From contig NZ_RQVD01000002.1 of the NCBI RefSeq assembly GCF_003992055.1, positions 62,001-126,000 of the forward strand: a DNA stretch of 64,000 nucleotides, read 5' to 3'. Of the stretch, positions 62,409-64,000 are shown one piece after another; position 1 is the stretch's first letter, and each line of letters starts with the position of its first letter. A program made the position numbers and the translations under genes. Under the pieces are notes generated by a model. The model saw only the letters and a program-made list of their open reading frames with translations. It searched no databases and was not told where the DNA came from. The stretch is from Veillonella sp. CHU740 (GTDB lineage Bacteria > Bacillota > Negativicutes > Veillonellales > Veillonellaceae).

Positions 62409-64000
62409 TCACACCTCCTCGCTGATAGTTACACTAGTAGTATGTGCCAAATCATCTAGATGGATTTTCCCACATTGTTGATGGCGTATAAAAGGTTTCG
62501 TCTCACCTTTTACGTCAATGATGACCTCTACAGCACTATAAGAACCCCTTGGAATCCCTAAGTATGGCAATGTAGCACCACACACCTCTATCGTGTGGTA
62601 ATCTTGTCTCACTTTACGCCACTCCACAAAGGAATAGTTAGGGATATATTGTTGTACTAAACTTTCCTCACGCCAGAATACCTCTGCCTCTTGCATTTCT
62701 TGCTTTCTATCTTTCGATAAACCAAATCGTTCATCCCGTATTTTACCATTGAAAGAAGTCAACACATCGTAGCGCAGTAAATCACAGGCCACTCGGTCTC
62801 TTTTCAAGGTAAAGAACTCATAAAGGAATGCTATTTGATCAGCATCATTTAATTTTCTATCCTGATTCCCGTTTTCTAACCATAACTTGGTCATCTCTTC
62901 AAAATAGGCAAAGGCCGATCCCTCTTGGATCAAGCTTTCACTAATGTATCCAAATACTGTGCGATACCGTTCACTATTATAGAATCGTTCGAACACATCT
63001 TCAAAATGTTTTAACATGCGTACATCATCATATGGTAAGACATGGGTTTGTAACACTTCGTAAGGTGCTTTCGGATTCGCAATATACTCGTACTCTGCCA
63101 TAGAACGCACGCCAGAGCCTTTTAATAACTTTAAAAATCCAATCTGCAACGCATGGGGTTGCAAACTGAACAGATCATTAAAAGATTTCTCAAAAATAGC
63201 TTTGCTTTCATAAGGCAAGCCTACAATTAAGTCCATATGCACATGAGTACGCCCGGCCTTGATAATCGGAGGGATAACGGACTGAATACGGCCCCAATCA
63301 TTGCGACGATGAATGGCCTCCAATGTCTTATCATGAGTACTTTGAACGCCTACCTCTATCTGTATTTGACCATGACGAGTAGAACTTAAAATATCTACCT
63401 CTTTTTCAGTCATTAAAATGGATTCCATTTCCAAGTGAAAGTTCGTCTGGCCCCCATGGTCACGCATCCACTCCATCAATGGAATGTGATGATGAGGGGC
63501 ACAGTTGAACGTACGATCCACAAACTTCACTTGTTTCACATTGTGATCAACGAACCAAGCCAACTCTTCACGTACCCGTTCTTGTGGAAAGAATCGTACA
63601 GTGTTTCGATTTCCAGATAAACAATACTGGCAACTAAAGGGACAACCACGAGAAGATTCATAATAGACAATTTTATTCCCTAAGGTAAGCATATCTTCCT
63701 CTGTGTACGGGAATGGTATGGTGCTTAGGTCTTTCACCTCTACAGCCTCTTCCGACCCTTGAATGTTGCCTTGCTCTCTACCTAAGATGCCAGGTATGAC
63801 GGGATTAACAGGAGATTGCCCTGTACGAATTACTTTCACAAAGGAAGTAAAAGCTTCCTCAGCTTCCCCTTGCACAATATAGTCAATATATGGGTGGTCT
63901 TCTAATAATTCCCTAGCAGTATAACTCACCTCTGGACCACCTAATATAATTTTCGCGTTAGGACGAACCGCTTTAATCATAGAACAAAGATGCAATGTCA
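62409..64000 (-). CDS. B12-binding radical SAM protein with C-terminal DUF4080 domain, partial (5' end outside window)
   Basis: The reading frame is open to the right edge; about 530 residues are visible. The end of a B12-binding domain (KIILGGPEVSYTARELL and IVQGEAEEAF) leads into a radical SAM domain with SSRGCPFSCQYCLSG and then a C-terminal DUF4080-like part (EFFTLKRDRVACDLLRYDV). The substrate is unknown. Enzymes of this class are often methyltransferases or involved in cofactor-like chemistry. It is translationally adjacent to the next radical SAM gene (1 bp gap). Confidence 0.9.
   Translation of the reverse strand, partial: TLHLCSMIKAVRPNAKIILGGPEVSYTARELLEDHPYIDYIVQGEAEEAFTSFVKVIRTGQSPVNPVIPGILGREQGNIQGSEEAVEVKDLSTIPFPYTEEDMLTLGNKIVYYESSRGCPFSCQYCLSGNRNTVRFFPQERVREELAWFVDHNVKQVKFVDRTFNCAPHHHIPLMEWMRDHGGQTNFHLEMESILMTEKEVDILSSTRHGQIQIEVGVQSTHDKTLEAIHRRNDWGRIQSVIPPIIKAGRTHVHMDLIVGLPYESKAIFEKSFNDLFSLQPHALQIGFLKLLKGSGVRSMAEYEYIANPKAPYEVLQTHVLPYDDVRMLKHFEDVFERFYNSERYRTVFGYISESLIQEGSAFAYFEEMTKLWLENGNQDRKLNDADQIAFLYEFFTLKRDRVACDLLRYDVLTSFNGKIRDERFGLSKDRKQEMQEAEVFWREESLVQQYIPNYSFVEWRKVRQDYHTIEVCGATLPYLGIPRGSYSAVEVIIDVKGETKPFIRHQQCGKIHLDDLAHTTSVTISEEV

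Noticed and set aside
1-64000. tRNA, rRNA, insertion sequences, phage genes and CRISPR arrays
   Set aside because: Reading through intergenic spaces gave no cloverleaf with TTCGA-type arm and CCA end, no transposase or integrase motif, no terminal inverted repeats and no regularly spaced direct repeats.

Overview
The window reads as a chromosomal segment of a Negativicutes bacterium, most likely Veillonella or a close relative. The evidence is a mix of traits. The DNA is AT-rich, with strong AGGAGG ribosome sites and Firmicutes-style control by a T-box, intrinsic terminators and the gene order rplS-rbgA-rnhB-yraN-comM-dprA-topA-trmFO. Yet there is also a TonB-dependent outer-membrane receptor, a sign of a diderm envelope. 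A large D-lactate dehydrogenase-type flavoprotein fits a lactate-using genus. The species assignment is inference. No rRNA, tRNA, insertion sequence, prophage or CRISPR array was seen.

Layout. 1-1.4 kb: cobalamin genes (partial cobU, pduO-type adenosyltransferase) around a small unknown gene. 1.4-11.3 kb (all minus strand): HtpX protease; a run from a YdjC/HpnK-type deacetylase through a flippase-like membrane protein, an ACT protein, hom and thrB; an RNA methyltransferase; and a heterodimeric ABC exporter with one degenerate ATP site. 11.4-12.5 kb (plus strand): tpx and psiE. 12.7-18.8 kb: a large glutamine synthetase behind its own promoter and leader terminator, yqeY, rpsU, and a binding protein/TonB receptor pair behind a Fur-like promoter and a leader terminator. 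18.9-26 kb: FMN riboswitch-ribD-ribE-ribBA-ribH, continuing without visible break into hslO, mtnA and mtaD. 26-36.5 kb: an exported SUFU-domain protein, D-lactate dehydrogenase, a degenerate SpeD-like protein with a basic tail, dCMP deaminase, leuS, a GH18 protein with a lysine-rich tail, and lgt. 36.5-45.6 kb: trmFO, topA, dprA, frameshifted comM, yraN, rnhB, rbgA, rplS. 45.7-48.4 kb: an AT-rich island of three genes that look like orphan immunity genes (DUF4261, DUF4241, unknown). 48.6-52.7 kb: T-box-glyQ-glyS-M48 protease. 52.8-56 kb: two divergent TPP riboswitches controlling thiD (thiE follows) and cytX. 56-56.7 kb: a DinJ/YafQ toxin-antitoxin pair under a palindrome. 56.8-64 kb: recO, a CorC/HlyC protein, era, ybeY, phoH and two radical-SAM genes, the last one cut by the window edge.

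The genes work in regulated modules: riboflavin synthesis answers to FMN, thiamine salvage (HMP uptake, ThiD, ThiE) to TPP, glycyl-tRNA synthetase to uncharged tRNA-Gly, and iron/chelate uptake probably to Fur. Less ordinary are two leader terminators with no known sensor (glutamine synthetase and the Fur-type operon), a SpeD homologue that has lost both its pyruvoyl serine and its catalytic cysteine, an exported SUFU protein, and the immunity-like island. Start sites were moved from the longest reading frame to the codon with the best ribosome site wherever this was clear, and these choices are noted.
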